Positions 42,164-63,900 of a stretch of 64,000 nucleotides of DNA are shown one piece after another (the stretch's first letter is position 1; each line of letters starts with the position of its first letter). The stretch spans positions 248,001-312,000 of the forward strand of contig JAACJM010000013.1 in NCBI GenBank assembly GCA_013368315.1. The letters are read 5' to 3'. The position numbers and the translations under genes are program-made. A model generated the notes under the pieces. The model worked only from the letters and a program-made list of their open reading frames with translations, was not told the DNA's origin and did not search any database. The DNA comes from Tetrapyrgos nigripes. Lineage: Eukaryota > Basidiomycota > Agaricomycetes > Agaricales > Campanellaceae.

Positions 42164-45100
42164 ATGCTGCGAAATCCTTCCAAGGGCAAAGAACGGGCTC
42201 ACGAAGACGACCTTTCTTGTGCGGTAGTTCTTTCCTTTCCGCATTTCAAAGTGCTTAATTTTCATAAACCTTAGCTCCCCAACCACCCTTTGCGGTTTAC
42301 CAATCTACTCCGCATTCTCCTCCTTCGCGTCCCTGAGCCTGTCCGGTTCATACTCGGTCATGTCGTCACCCGTTTCTAGTTCGCCATCCAGGCGCTCTTC
42401 AACTCGTGGCAGCATGCTCGTTCAAGCTTCAGATATACTGGGGAACTTCAAATTTGGGCGTCGGCGCAAATCCATTCGCCAGCCTTTACCACCTCCTAGA
42501 GTGCCTATCATCCTTCCGGAAGTCATTGAAATCGGTCCTATTGCGGATGCCGAGGTAGAAGAACGTGATCGTATAAGAGAAGAGCGAGAGGAAGCTGCCC
42601 AGGCCCTTGGCCTGGCCGGAACCCCTGTAGTCGACGCCCTTCACAGCCTTCCTAACGATGCCGTGTCTAGCATCGACCATGCTTCCATGAGCCAAGACAA
42701 CCACGAGGATCACGATCACTCAGAATTTCAGGATGGTGAACTTAGTCTGGACAAGGAGACCGTTAACGAGTCTATTTCCCGGACTTCGGACTCGACTTCT
42801 TCCCCTAACAACCAACGCATACCACATCCATATACCTCCAGCATCTCCGTCTCTATCCCTCCCACTCCTACAAGCCCAATGGCTTCCGTTATTATGCACG
42901 GTCGGCACCGCTCAGGTTCGATGCCTGCAGCTCCTCACTCACATAACCGATCATCATCCATAATATCTACCCCTGTTCCACCTTTTCCCTCCACTCCTTC
43001 AGCCTTGGCTCAATTTATCCAAATTTCATCAACACTCCCGAAATTCTACCCATCGTCCTCATTGCGTATATTTGCTCTCACCAGGCAATGGAAAAACCGG
43101 TTCATGGTGTTGTCAACACCCGTCGCATTGCCGACCTTTTCATCTCGTAATCGTAACCCGACGGTCTCGTACCTCCACTTGTTTAAGTCATCATCGGCCG
43201 AAGACAAGGAACTTGAGCGGCTAGAAATTAATGAAGACTCTGTTGTCTTTGTTTCTGAGGAGGAAGTCGGCGGTAGGAGGCACGTCATCAAAGTGGGCGG
43301 TCGGGATGTCGGCGCGCTTAAGAAGGAGCTCAATACGGAGGATGGCGGGAGGACCATGTGGTTTCTACAGATTACGGACTCCGCAGAGTCTCATAAATGG
43401 ATAACGAGCATCAAGAATGCCATTTTTGGACAAAGGTAGGCAGTGTTCTGTTGTCATTCAAAATTTGCAAGGAAATACTGACGCGTTCTCTCGGGCTACT
43501 TGTGGATAGAACCATGCGTGCTGGTCTGGGTCACTCTAACCCAGGTTCGGGAGTAATCGAGCCCAGGGGTGATATGGACGTCATGCTTTCAATGCGTACC
43601 CAAGGAATCATCAATTCTCCAACTCAAAGCAAATCTGACGGAATGGATACCAAATCTCAACGTTCACCGACATTCTCAGTTTCCCAAGATACTTCGCGTA
43701 GTTACGCTGCATCAGTTGCATCTGTTCGCACGCAGGCGACTGTACCCAAGTCCAATAACACCTCTGGAGGAGCCGTTCTTACATTGAAAGGATTATTCAC
43801 TGGTGCCAACGGTATCACCGTCGGAAGACCGAGGTCTAGTTCACGTGCGACAAGTCTGGTTGAGGGTGAGAGTCAGAGTCATGGTGAAGATGCCGTTGGA
43901 GGGAACAATTTGATGAGTATGTTGGGTACGTCTGGGACGGAATCTATGGGATCTGGTTCGCTCTCGGATAGCTCTCAGACGCATTCAGGAGCAGGAGGCA
44001 GCATCGTCCAACCCACTTCCCATCCCCATACCCATGTTGCACGCGCACTGTCACTCTCCAGCGCTTCATCTCCTCTCAACAATCGTCATGCCAACCAACA
44101 CACACACGGCTCAATCATGTCTACGATTTCTGGTTCTCCACTCACGAATGATTCGTGTCCCAGTCCTATTGGTTCTCATCCCGGACCTAGACTTGACCGA
44201 AAGATCCTTGCTAATCCCATTGCAATCGAGTCGGGTTCCAAATTGAATTCAAAGTCGAATACACTTGAAGGACTTGGACTTGGAAATGGAGGGTTGTCAC
44301 CACGAAGGCGGGACGCAGACAGTCACGTACGACCCATGTCCGCAGGGTCTATATCCCTACATCCACCACCTAGGAAACGATGGACATCTTCAGGAACGAC
44401 GCCACTCGTATATACAGATTCTCCCACGACGATTTCCGCACAGCTGCCTCCAGATACTCATTCTGAAATGGGTGTAATGGGTATGGGTTTCCATGTGCAA
44501 AATGCTTCTACGAGTAGTATTGTTAACGGGAATGGGAACGGCACCGTGGAAAATGGAATGGGAGTTGACACTGAAGGTCAGGATCTGTTCAATTCGTCGT
44601 TTTCGTTTGGAACTCCCCCGCAAAGACCCAGGTCGGCATCATCGAGGTCTGCGAGATCTGTGTCGACGTTGGGGTCGGTGCATTCCACTTCAAACTCGCC
44701 GATACCCGGTGGCGGTGGTGGGAGTAGTAGTCCTGGTGTGGACAGGTCGAGTATTGGTACAAAGAGAAGTTCGGGAGCTAGGAGATGGTCGAGGCAGTTA
44801 CCGCAGAGGTTGACTCCACCGAGTATTCCTCCGCCTGCTATTCCAATGTCTCACACTCAAAATGGTAGCGTCAATGGGAATGGCAGCAGTCCATTCCGAC
44901 ATCCCTATTCGGCTGAAAAAAGGTCCTCCTCTCAATCACAGTCGAGTGGGACGTCAGAACTTCACCTTCCTTCCAAGTTCTCTAAAAGGGCGTCTGCGTC
45001 GTCTGCGTTTAGTGTCAAGTCGACGAGTACTAATCAGTCGTTCGGGAGTACGTCTCATGTTCGTGCTGGGTCTAATCGGGCTTCGGTACCACCACCTCCA

Positions 45101-46099
45101 AGACCAGCGCCTACGTTAGCTTTGCCTTCAGCGCCGGTGTCTGAGTCTGGGTCTTCGGTACCGAATTCGGCTTCGGCCACTCCTCCTCTATCTACAACTC
45201 CCTCCAACTCGAAACGTTCTTCGTTTCGGGAGTCGATGACTAAAACCAACAGAGCTCTCCGGCTCTCCTTATCGACACCGAAACCACCACCTTCTGGCGT
45301 CCTTCCTCCACGTCCCGATGAAGCTTCACGCCACAGACGTAGCAAGAGTCACAGTCTGGGTCAAAATCCGAGTCAAGGTCATCGCAGGTCTCATAGTGGT
45401 AGTTCATCTACCAAGAATAGTAGTCTGTACTCCATACCGGGATCTCCAGGAACACCTTCGCCTCTTTTGGCTTCTCCATTCCCTCCTCCTCGAGGCCCGT
45501 TGCCCCCTACTCCCCCAACAGTAACCCCTTACAACAATGAGATCTCGCCAGTCATCCCACACCCATCATCGAGAGCGTCATCAATGAAACGCCGTCTCCG
45601 AATCCTTAGCGCTCCCCCTCCAACCAACACTTCCACACCGGCGTCTGCTTTCATTAATGGTCTTTCCGGCTCTACACGTTCATCAACGATGTCCCCCACC
45701 AATCTCACTTTCAACGTCCACAACACATCACTACCCTCCACTCCAATACTGAATCAATACGACTCGAGTTTTCTCAGTCTAGCGACACCTGCTACGCCTT
45801 CCTTACCTACGCCAAAGATACATACTCTGACGGAGCCTGAGCCTGAGCCTGTGATTTCTTTGTCACCGCCGCCTAGGCGTGGGTCGAAACGGATTTCGAT
45901 TGTCGACTCGGTTGGTGGTGGGAGTATACATGAGGAACCTGGATCTGTGCCCCCTTTGCCCAAACCTCTACCTGACCCATTGCCTGACCCTTTACCATCT
46001 GCTGCATCGGCTGTGGTACCAGTTGCAGATTCTCCGGATCATGGCAAGCCACAGTCTCGTCATGGATCAGTCATTTCACTTGGAATTGTCAGCGTGTAG
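42164..46099 (+). CDS. Large Ser/Pro-rich PH-domain protein
   Basis: Probable start MLRNPSKGKERAHEDDLS at 42164, an intron (donor GTGCGG), then PQPPFAVYQSTPHSPPSR; this frame shifts by one base near 42331 before SLSLSGSYSVMSSPVSSSPS, which is open to the end. If the upstream exon is not used, the ATG at 42360 begins the frame. The PH domain is QWKNRFMVLSTP, SYLHLFKSSSAEDKELERLE and TMWFLQITDSAESHKWITSI (about residues 235-360 counted from 42360), a fold that often binds phosphoinositides or proteins. Roughly 900 residues of Ser/Pro/Thr-rich disordered sequence follow (a single long exon 43511-46099), with PPPRPAPTLALP-type polyproline runs that could bind SH3 domains. A scaffold or polarity role is plausible but not shown. 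Confidence 0.75.
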
Positions 46100-46813
46100 A
46101 CTTCTCTTTTTGTTCCCTTCTTCGTCTTTTTCTCGTTCGTTGCGTTTCGTGTCGAAAAGGTTATCATTTTGTCCGTTGTTCTGTATATATACGTGTATCA
46201 GTGTCTGCCTCCAAAAGGTTCAAGTTCAAATTCCAAGTTCAGTACATCAGTGTTTTCCGATTTTTGCATGTTTCTTTTTTCTACCTACCTACATACCTTA
46301 ACAGAACGTCTTTTTCCTTCTCTTTGAAGATATGCTAGCGGATCCGGATGCTCTAGTTTCAAATAGATTTACTTATTAGTCCATCGTTTTATCATCAAAC
46401 TTCCGGTCATTTGTACTTGTGTCCTACATAGTTATAAGGTAAACCTCACCGCATCAATAATATTTGCTGACTGCTCTATTGTTACTTTGTTCTGGATAAT
46501 CTACGTCCTGGATAGAGCTGTGATATCATTGGTGCCTTCTGTAAGAAATGTCATTCGACTCTTGTTAAGGCGCAGGTTATCATGGTAGCCACCCATGCTC
46601 TTATGTGGCATGTGATATGTAGGAGATATCGACGAGTCCGTCCAAATATCTTAGCCTTGTAATAGTATTGAAAGATATAGTGAGATACTCAATATTTGCG
46701 ATAATACTTGGCGCTCAGACTAGGAGTCAGTCAGTGACTCAAAACTTTCAGTCGCGACGGAATATCCGCGCACTTGCTCACTGTCAGGTAGTCACTACAC
46801 TGACCAGTCGTAC
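46100..46813. other. Intergenic, about 700 bp
   Basis: 3' UTR of the PH-domain gene, then AT-rich sequence without a supported gene. The convergent truncated tannase starts its 3' end at 46814. I see no terminal repeats here. Confidence 0.4.
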
Positions 46814-47831
46814 TTAGTGCTGTAGCTGAGGCTTCCCATCGAGCATGCACGGTGTGGTCAGGTCGGGTGTTCCTGTAATGTTGAAGATGTGACTGTAGCT
46901 GTCTACTGCATTGTTGGCTTGGGTCACAGGGGCACCGGCGACGACTCCATCAAAGTCTTCAGGAATGTCTTGTATGGATTTAAATCCTTGACGACCACCT
47001 GTACGTGCAAGGCACAAGGAGTTGTTAACAAATGGCATTGATGATGAACTGCAGACAGCCGCATACCTGTGGAACATCCAAAATAATATGATTTGGTATG
47101 TTCAGAGCCGTAGAACGCCTTGATTATCTCTTTACCAACAGCTACTCCAGTATGCATGCTGTTGTCGAGTTGGATGAGCTCATTGAAACAAGTACAGAAT
47201 ATGATCAACTCACGAACGATAGACATAATCCTCCAGAACATCTGAATTGTTGAGGAAGAATCTCCCGGAGGTACCGTTGTGCCCGTTGTTTGCACCGACA
47301 GTCGCAAAACCCAAAGCAGAAGTGTAGGCCATGTCAGCGTACTGAATGCCTACACGTCGCGGCCATTAGCGTACCTGAAAATAATCTTCACCAATTGAAG
47401 TACTTACATCCCCCAACACCTCCGTTCCCTGTACTCAAGAACCTCCCCGTCCAATTTCTAGGAAGCCAGGCTTCCATGTTAATTCCCGACCGGTTAGAGG
47501 TCTGAACAGCAAGAGAAATGCGGCAGACATCTGCTGGAACCACCAAAAATTCAGGAGATACCGTCGGAGACACGCAGGAAGGGTCTCGCTCCGGGAAGGT
47601 GAGGTTTGTCCCTTGTGTGACTAGTTCGGAAAAGAAGACTGTCGCATTTGGTAGAGAGAGCTGTGAGGCAATCGAAGAGCAGGTCGAGTCGAAATCTGCC
47701 CAGCGAAATTGAGCGGGAGAGGCAGCATCTCCGGCAACGAGGCTTGAGAACGACAGAGTCGTGACTAGGAGCGACCAACGAAGGTGAGGGTGAGGCATCA
47801 AAGATTCGAAGGTGATGTCTTCGGGATGCAT
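46814..47831 (-). pseudogene. Truncated tannase/feruloyl esterase copy (A)
   Basis: Three exons match the intact downstream copy: signal-peptide region SLLVTTLSFSSLVAGDAASP, ADVCRISLAVQTSNRSGINM, STGNGGVGG, then QYADMAYTSALGFATVGANN, GVAVGKEIIKAFYGSEHTKS and the nucleophile loop GCSTGGRQGFKSIQDIPEDF. After FNITGTPD the homology stops and a short unrelated tail ends in a stop at 46814. About 330 residues, including the lid domain and the catalytic Asp and His, are missing. It keeps the serine but cannot form the Ser-Asp-His triad. The break lies at the same place as a clean deletion or a duplication boundary. Confidence 0.85.
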
Positions 47832-48622
47832 GAGTTGAATTTATATCGTGCAGTTCTTTTTTTATTACACCTTGTAGCTCTTTCCTTGTCATGCCTTGCC
47901 GAAACGAGTCGTACGCTAGGTGTACTTGTTTTTCAGGCCTATAATCAGTGTCACTGGCTTACGTCGCCTTGCCGAGTATGAGTATATATATGTTAAATAT
48001 GCTAAGGATGCTTACCTTTCTGCCAGGTCCTCACTGGGCATGAATTACGTTTACGAGGTTTTTACCAGTGCATTGCCAAAGTTGAAAGGGAACCAAGTAA
48101 GATGGAAGTATTGATAATCAGCGAGGTTCACAGAGTCTGTCTGGCCAAGAGAGGTATAGGTAGATTGGTACAACTCGATTGCTGAGATCCTGATCCTACC
48201 TGTAAGCGCCTGGGCGCTGGCGGTAGGAAAGACTCGGAGTACTCGGGTAGATGGGCGATGATGAGTTCAAGCATTGTAAGGCCAATGATTGGAATTTGTG
48301 AGCAGAGCGTCTGAAGGACTGACCATCATCGCCCTCCGCCTTTGATTCACTGGCTCGAGACGCTTAGATTAACTGATAAAACATACTTACACTGGCTGGC
48401 AGTGGCAGCTGGTTAAGGACAAGATGAAGTCAGACGAGGCCGCGCGTGGAAATATATTGACAGCAGGTATCAGGCTATATTCACGTAGGAACTGAGTAAG
48501 ATTTACAAAAGATTCTCAAATATCGATAGCTAGAGGCAGGCGAGGTATTCCAGATCAAAGTAGGGAAAAAGATACCAAGAGACGACAGAAACTTTGCAAG
48601 TGAAGCTGGTCGACGGCGACAT
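47832..48622. other. Region between the tannase copies
   Basis: Upstream sequence of the truncated copy (to about 48475) that is duplicated upstream of the intact copy, followed by the 3' end of the intact copy. No additional gene is seen. Confidence 0.5.
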
Positions 48623-50569
48623 TTACAAATCGGACACCGGTTGACAGGACCAGCTCTCAGGTTTCGTGCTGTCTCCAAAGCCATCGTATGTGTTCCTCAA
48701 AGGGAATCTACAATGCTTCCTGGAAACCTCGACACCAAGATTGTTCGTGTCATTCACAAACTTTGTCCCCAAAATCGTGTCCGGAGCTATACCCTCCTCT
48801 ACCCATTTGACAGTCGCCATCAAGACATTCCTGTCGGGATCTAGGTAATCACTTCCAGGAAGCGTATCACCGAAAAGCCCTTGTCCAACATTCCAAGGGC
48901 CGGGTCCGAGCGCGCAATGAAGCATACCACTGATACGGAAGAGTCGGTAGAAGTCATCCATCTGTGAGTCCGCCAGGCCCATAGTATTCGAAACGTGGTT
49001 GTAGTAGATCTCAGAGTTGTTGGGGGAAACTAAACCATCGGCTTGGCCGTGGAAAGAAAGGACCTTGCCCCCTCTGTTCTTGAACGCGGAAATGTCGCCT
49101 TTAAAGGTAGAAAAGTTGAAGGGATCGAGGGCTAGACACTTCTTCCAATCAGATTCTCCGAGCGTCTTGGCGTCAAGGTTGGGGTCGCTGTTGACGACGT
49201 ATCTGAACCACTCCTGCAATTTGGAGGAATGGTGAACAATCTGAAGGCAACTGAACAAAGAAGAAAGAAACAAGGCTGGCTCACGGTGCTGAATGTAGCT
49301 ACATCTCCTGCCAACGAAAGGACCAGTGGCTCCGCAGTCTCCGAAGCAGGTGCCAGCCCGGAATAAATGAATTCATCCCCAATGAAGAAAGGACTGAAGA
49401 TTTTCCTCACTGTATCGGCTTGCTCCGCCGTGATACAGCTCGAATTATCACCAGAACCAGAACAAACTATACCACTTGGGTCGTAGTGACATAGGTGAGG
49501 ATCTTCAATGACGCCATCTTCTACCTTGTCGATGCCATCGCACTGTTTCATCAGGTCTGGGTGGATGATGTTAAGCCAGGTCTCCTGTGGCACGAAAGTA
49601 GGCGCATCGGGTGTTCCTGTAATGTTGAAGAGGTGACTGTAGCTGTCTACTACGTTGTTGGCTTGGGTCGCTGGGGCACCAGCGACGACTCCATCAAAGT
49701 CTTCAGGAAAGTCTTGTATGGATTTAAATCCTTGACGACCACCTGTACGTGCAAGGTACAAGGAGTTGTTAACAAATGGCATTGATGATGAAATGCAGAC
49801 AGCCACATACCTGTAGAACATCCAAGATAATATGATTTGGTATGTTCAGAGCCGTAGAACGCCTTGGTTATCTCTTTGCCAACAACTACTCCAGTATGTA
49901 TGCTGTTGTCGAGCTGGATGAGTTCATTGAAACAAGTACAGAATATGATCAACTCACGAACGATAGACATAATCCTCCAGAACATCTGAATTGTTGAGGA
50001 AGAATCTCCCGGAGGTACCGTTGTGCCCGTTGTTTGCACCGACAGTCGCGAAACCCAAAGCAGAAGTGTAGGCCATGTCAGCGTACTGAATGCCTACGCG
50101 TCGCAATCATGAGCGTACTTGAAAATAGTCTTCACCAACTGAAGTACCTACATCCCCCAATGCCTCCGTTCCCTGTACTCAAGAATCTCCCGGTCCAATT
50201 TCTAGGAAGCCAGGCTTCCATGTTAATTCCCGACCGGTCAGAGGTCTGAACAGCAAGAGAAATGCGGCAGACATCTGCTGGAACCACCAAAAATTCAGGA
50301 GATATCGTCGGAGCCACGCAGGAAGGGTCTCGCTCCGGGAAGGTGAGGTTTGTCTCTTGTGTGACCAGTTCGGAAAAAAAGACTGTCGCATTTGGCAGAG
50401 AGAGCTGTGAGGCAATCGAAGAGCAGGTCGAGTCGAAATCTGTCCTGTGAAATTGAGCGGGCGAGATAGCATCTCCAGCGACGAGGCTTGAGAACGACAG
50501 AGTCGTGACTAGGAGCGACCAATGAAGGTGAGGCATCAAGAATTCGAGGGTGAAGTCTTCCAGATGCAT
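48623..50569 (-). CDS. Tannase/feruloyl esterase family enzyme, secreted
   Basis: Probable start at 50569; the internal Met 11 residues later (MPHLHWSLLVTTLSFSSLVA) gives a more typical signal peptide. Conserved blocks: GCSTGGRQGFKSIQDFPEDF with the nucleophile Ser, DGVVAGAPATQANNVVDSYS, the lid domain with paired cysteines and a calcium-like site CDGIDKVEDGVIEDPHLCHY, the acid GKVLSFHGQADGLVSPNNSE, and the catalytic His in ISGMLHCALGPGPWNVGQG. The CS-D-HC arrangement (Cys beside Ser and beside His, linked by a disulfide) is the mark of the tannase family (PF07519), which cleaves ester bonds of plant phenolics (gallates, ferulates). All exons I checked keep frame. Single enzyme, exported; useful to a litter- or wood-decaying fungus. 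Confidence 0.9.
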
Positions 50570-51294
50570 GATCAGTTGAATTTATATCGTGCGGTTCTTT
50601 TTTTATTCCACCTCGTAGCTCTTTCCTTGTCATGCCTTGCCGAACCGAGTCATACGTTTGTTTTTCTGGCCTATAATCAGCGTCACCGGCTTACGTCGCC
50701 TTGCCGAGTATATGTTAAATCGTATGCTAGGGTGCTTACCTTTCTGCCAGGCCCACAATCAGCATGAATTGCGTTTACGAGGTTTTTACTGCATTGCCAA
50801 AGGGAGTCAAGTAAGATGGAAGTATTGATAACCAGCGAGGTTCACAGAGTTTGTATAGCCAAGAGAGGTGTAGGCAGATTGGTACAACTCGATTGCTGAG
50901 ATCCTGTAAGCATCTGGGCGCTGGCGCTAGGGAAGACTCGGTGTATTCGGCTAATCATAGTAGATGGGCGATGATGAGTTCAAGGCCATTGTAAGGCATT
51001 GGAATTTGTGAGCAAGACGTCTGAAGGACTGACCGTCATCCTCTGCCTCTGATTCAGGTAAGATGGTTTCTACTGGATTGACTAATGAAACATACTTACG
51101 GTTGGTTGAGGACAAAGTAAAATCAGACGAGTCGCGCGTGGAAATATTGACGCCGGACGGCCTCAATCCTCTCGCTTTACGACATCCTTGCAGTTAACCG
51201 TGCTTGAAAACCAAAATGTAAATTACACTACAAAAAAAATACAGTAAAGAGAATATATAGATCACGATGTAGTCGATGAGTATCAGTATGATGA
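50570..51294. other. Tannase promoter and PRP8 3' end
   Basis: Contains the duplicated upstream sequence of the tannase gene to about 51160 and then the 3' UTR of PRP8, all minus-strand genes. A CGTGATC/ACAGTAAAG AT-rich stretch (51220-51260) precedes the PRP8 stop. No gene is seen. Confidence 0.45.
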
Positions 51295-60246
<8,952 letters not shown>

Positions 60247-60924
60247 CCTGGTGTTGGTGGAAGAAGAGGTCGTCGGCTTTGCGTTGACGAAATCTGCTGA
60301 CAAAGCAATGACAAAGCTTCGCAAAATAGCCGGAAGCGCTATGTTGTTTCTTGTTTGCTCAACGACTTACTGACTCCACTTTCATTCTGTCGAAGCAGCT
60401 CATAAAGAGTCCATTAGGAGCGAGGAATGATAATGAAGGTCCGAGAAAATTGAAGAAAAATCCAAGGACAAGATAGGATAGGCACTTGAGACCTAGTCAC
60501 CCCTTGCCGCCTTCTAACATTCTTCAGTTCTGTGCTAACGCAATGAGTGCAATGTCAAACAACTTTGAAACAACTTCCACATTCTGGAAGCATCTCATTA
60601 TGCGGTATCATTATGGACTACATGTAAGCTAATGAAAAGGAGTCTATTAGGAAAACGAAGGTCGGACCGAGAATGTAGAAATGAAAATAAACTCAAAAGA
60701 AGGTCAATCAGTTGCAACAAAAAATCAGTCATAGATAGGCAGAGGCAGCATCCTGTTGAAGTGGTCATAGAATCAGCAAGACACAAACGGGTAACAGTGC
60801 TCATTCTTTACCTGTCAGCATTAAACAAAAAGTTATTCGCAGCATCTTCTCCTTCCAAGAAACGAGTAGGGTATAACACTGTATGTAAATCATCAGACCG
60901 GATGTACACAAGAAAGATGGAAAC
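60247..60924. other. Intergenic between PRP8 and the phospholipase D gene
   Basis: PRP8 promoter and 5' leader, plus the 3' end of the PLD gene. A possible 5'-UTR intron (donor GTAAGTCGTT near 60368, acceptor GTCAGCAG near 60295) lies just upstream of the PRP8 start. No gene is seen. Confidence 0.4.
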
Positions 60925-63900
60925 TCAACACGCACCCAGATGCCCATTCAACTCCCCCAGAAGCTTCTCCATCTCATCTCGTTCCCATTTCTCGAATGGC
61001 TCGATTCCCTTGGCAGCTTTCCTGGTCTTGGGATCCTTCTCCGAGGCCGAATTTCCCAGATGTACATCACCATCTTCTTGACCATCTTTACTACCGGTCT
61101 GTTGTTCATCTACTTGGGCTTCTTTGCCTTCGAGAGGGACAGACTCATCACCCGTCTCTGAAGGTATTCTAGCTACAGCCTCTGGAACTGCACTGTCACG
61201 GGGCTGAACAGAAGCAATCAGGGGGTTGCTTTCAATGGAAACGGGTGGCACTCACCGGTTTGTTAAGCCGTTCATGATGAAGCACAAATTCTTTATACTG
61301 CTTCCAAGTCGTTACAAGGTCATCAGGGACAGCGTGGAAGACTTTGCGGTAGATCTCAGTCTGAAAAGAAAAATTCAGTACATGAAGTATGCCTCGAAAA
61401 GAAAACTCACATTATGAACGGCAGACGCGACCCAGACCTGCTTCCAAAACGCATCGGAAACAGGATCGTCGAAACCATTAGGATCCACCTTGGGTCTAGG
61501 TGTTGGTAGAGTCCACGTCTTGTTGCCCAACTTGCTTCCCAAATGTTTCCTCAGAACACTCCGAGCTCCAGGGGCAGCACGTTCTTCTTCGTCAGCATCA
61601 TCCACACCACCAGGTTGACTATGAGGGGGTTGATCGTCGGTCTTCTGGGAGGTCGAGGCACCTGCTGGAGCACCGTACAACTCGCCACCCTCAACCCTGC
61701 TTTGATCAGGAACACCAATCCCATTCTCTTTCGTCTCTCCAGCCTTGGCGTCGCCATTTACAAGACCAGGCGACTTGCCCGCCTTCTCGTCAGGATAACC
61801 ATTCTCCGTGATCAACTGCTCTTCAGCTGTGGGAACCATGGAACTGGTAAAACCAGGCTCTTCTTTTCCATCTCGCGTAAATGTCTTTCGTTCCTCATCC
61901 AGTGTCTCATTGCCTACTTTATCTTGGGTTCTTTCTTTCATCAAACCCACTTTGCCGAGCGTCTTTCTCGTCGACGTGGAGCTGGCTTCGGTAGCTGCGC
62001 TGATGGCTAAAAGTAAGGTTAACATATGAAACAACTATAAGGTGGTGTAAAAACGCACCTTGAGCAACACCATCCCCAACGGTTTGGAATAGCCGACCAG
62101 AGGGTCCCTTCTGATGAGACTTATCAAACTTGGTGACACCTTCCACTCCGTACTGTTGCTCGATATCAGGATCCCACATCTCCTGTTCATGCTCGGGTGC
62201 AAGAGGCTCCTTGGCCATCAAGTCCTCTTCATACATCGCATCAACATCAACTCCCAGATGTTCACGCATGAGCCGGATACGGAGAGTGTGTGCAAAGCGT
62301 CCGACCTTGAAGGGTTTGCCGGCCATAGTTCTGCACACGACATCAGTAACAGTAATCTAGTCACTTGTTATGAAATTTACGAACCCATCGATCATGTCAG
62401 TATCCCGAATGATAGCAGCGATTTCAGAGTCCCTATCTCCCCTTTGTGATCTTTCATTGATGTTTGCACTACCAATGATAGCCAGACGGTCGTCTACGAT
62501 GCATACTTTCCCGTGGATATAGACTTGTTCTGTGGTCAGGATGTCTCCCCTGAGCTTGCCCCAGTTCCTCAAACAGAAGACAGTGATATAATCATTAGGC
62601 TGGGGCAAACAGTTAGCCGAAAGAAATAGCCAAAACATTGGGAAAGGCTTACATCAATGCCCTCCTTTCTCAATCTCGCAAAGATAGAATTGGGTCCTCG
62701 GGCAAAGGTACGGTTCTGGCACTCTAGAATAATTCGTACCTGGAGACGTCATCAGCTCCGAAGATATGGACAAGAGGATGTAACATACAGCACTGGCGTC
62801 GCTGTGATCTACAGGGAAGGAAAACCCTGGAAGAATTGGAATGATGATACAGCATTTCCAAGTGGTGCCATCGCGGTGAGCACGAAGAATACGATGTACA
62901 ATTGCATCTCCAATCTTGTTCTCAATCTTCACATCGTTAACGGTAGTCCTAAGTCGCATCAAGTCAATAAAACAGGTCGCAATAAACACTTGTTTAGATC
63001 CAACTCACGATGAGATGAAGAACTGGTTCTCGATGTACACGAAATGTTCTGACATCTGAATGGCTATAGAGGAGAAAACCAATATGAGCTCGTCCTATAC
63101 TGAAACTAGCGAAACTAGAACGCACCTTTAAGATACGCATTCTGAATCGAGTGCTCAATCCTACTTGGAGTACCCAACGACCAGGGTCCTGCAGAACGAC
63201 AAATCTGCATCTCACACGTCCCAGTAAGAGCCATCTGGGTGAGCTCTCCTGGCTTGAATTCAGGAGGAGGAAGTAAGAATGGCATGACACGCTTGTGATT
63301 CTGTTCAACATCAACATGGTGAGCCACGAATAAAGATGAAAATAGCATCATCATCACACCTTAATCCTGAGGAGATAATTCCACCTCTGAATGAAATGCC
63401 TAGCTAGATCCCTCGCAGGTTGACCAACGACTTGCATAGCGACATCGTGCCAAGGCATCCTCGCGACTTTTGTCCGGTCGTACATATCTTCGTCGGGCTT
63501 TGCAAGATTGGAGAAATCGGACACTCTTGGGTTACTGTAGTCCTTCCCTGGATGAATAAAAATCAAAATGAGTGATCATGAGTGCCCACCGGGATCAGAA
63601 AGACTAGACATACCAGGCCAAATTTGCGACTGTCCCGAGTCAGGATCAACATCATCAATAATGACATGCTGAGGGGTGTCCCATCTTCCAAAGCATAGAT
63701 CCAGTCCACCCATAAACGCAATCGCTTGATCAATTACACAGAGTTTTTCATGCTATTGGTAGAGCACAATCAGTTATCACTGCAGGCAAGCACATAATCA
63801 GCACCACATACATGAGCCCAATAGAACGTCCCAGTCTGGAAATGCGAAGGCGACCTTTGAACCATGATGTTGGGATGTAAACTCGTCATACGTTGCTTAG

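Larger units (their letters stand above)
46840..51160. repeat. Tandem segmental duplication of the tannase 5' half and upstream region
   Basis: About 1.6 kb (roughly 46840-48475) is repeated directly at about 49610-51160. Both coding exons and several hundred bp upstream match with scattered indels, for example TGGTACAACTCGATTGCTGA in both. The first unit ends within the FNITGTPD codons. Confidence 0.85.

Noticed and set aside
44390..45963. Minus-strand frames opposite the PH-domain gene
   Set aside because: They are antisense shadows of a Ser/Pro-rich coding sequence.
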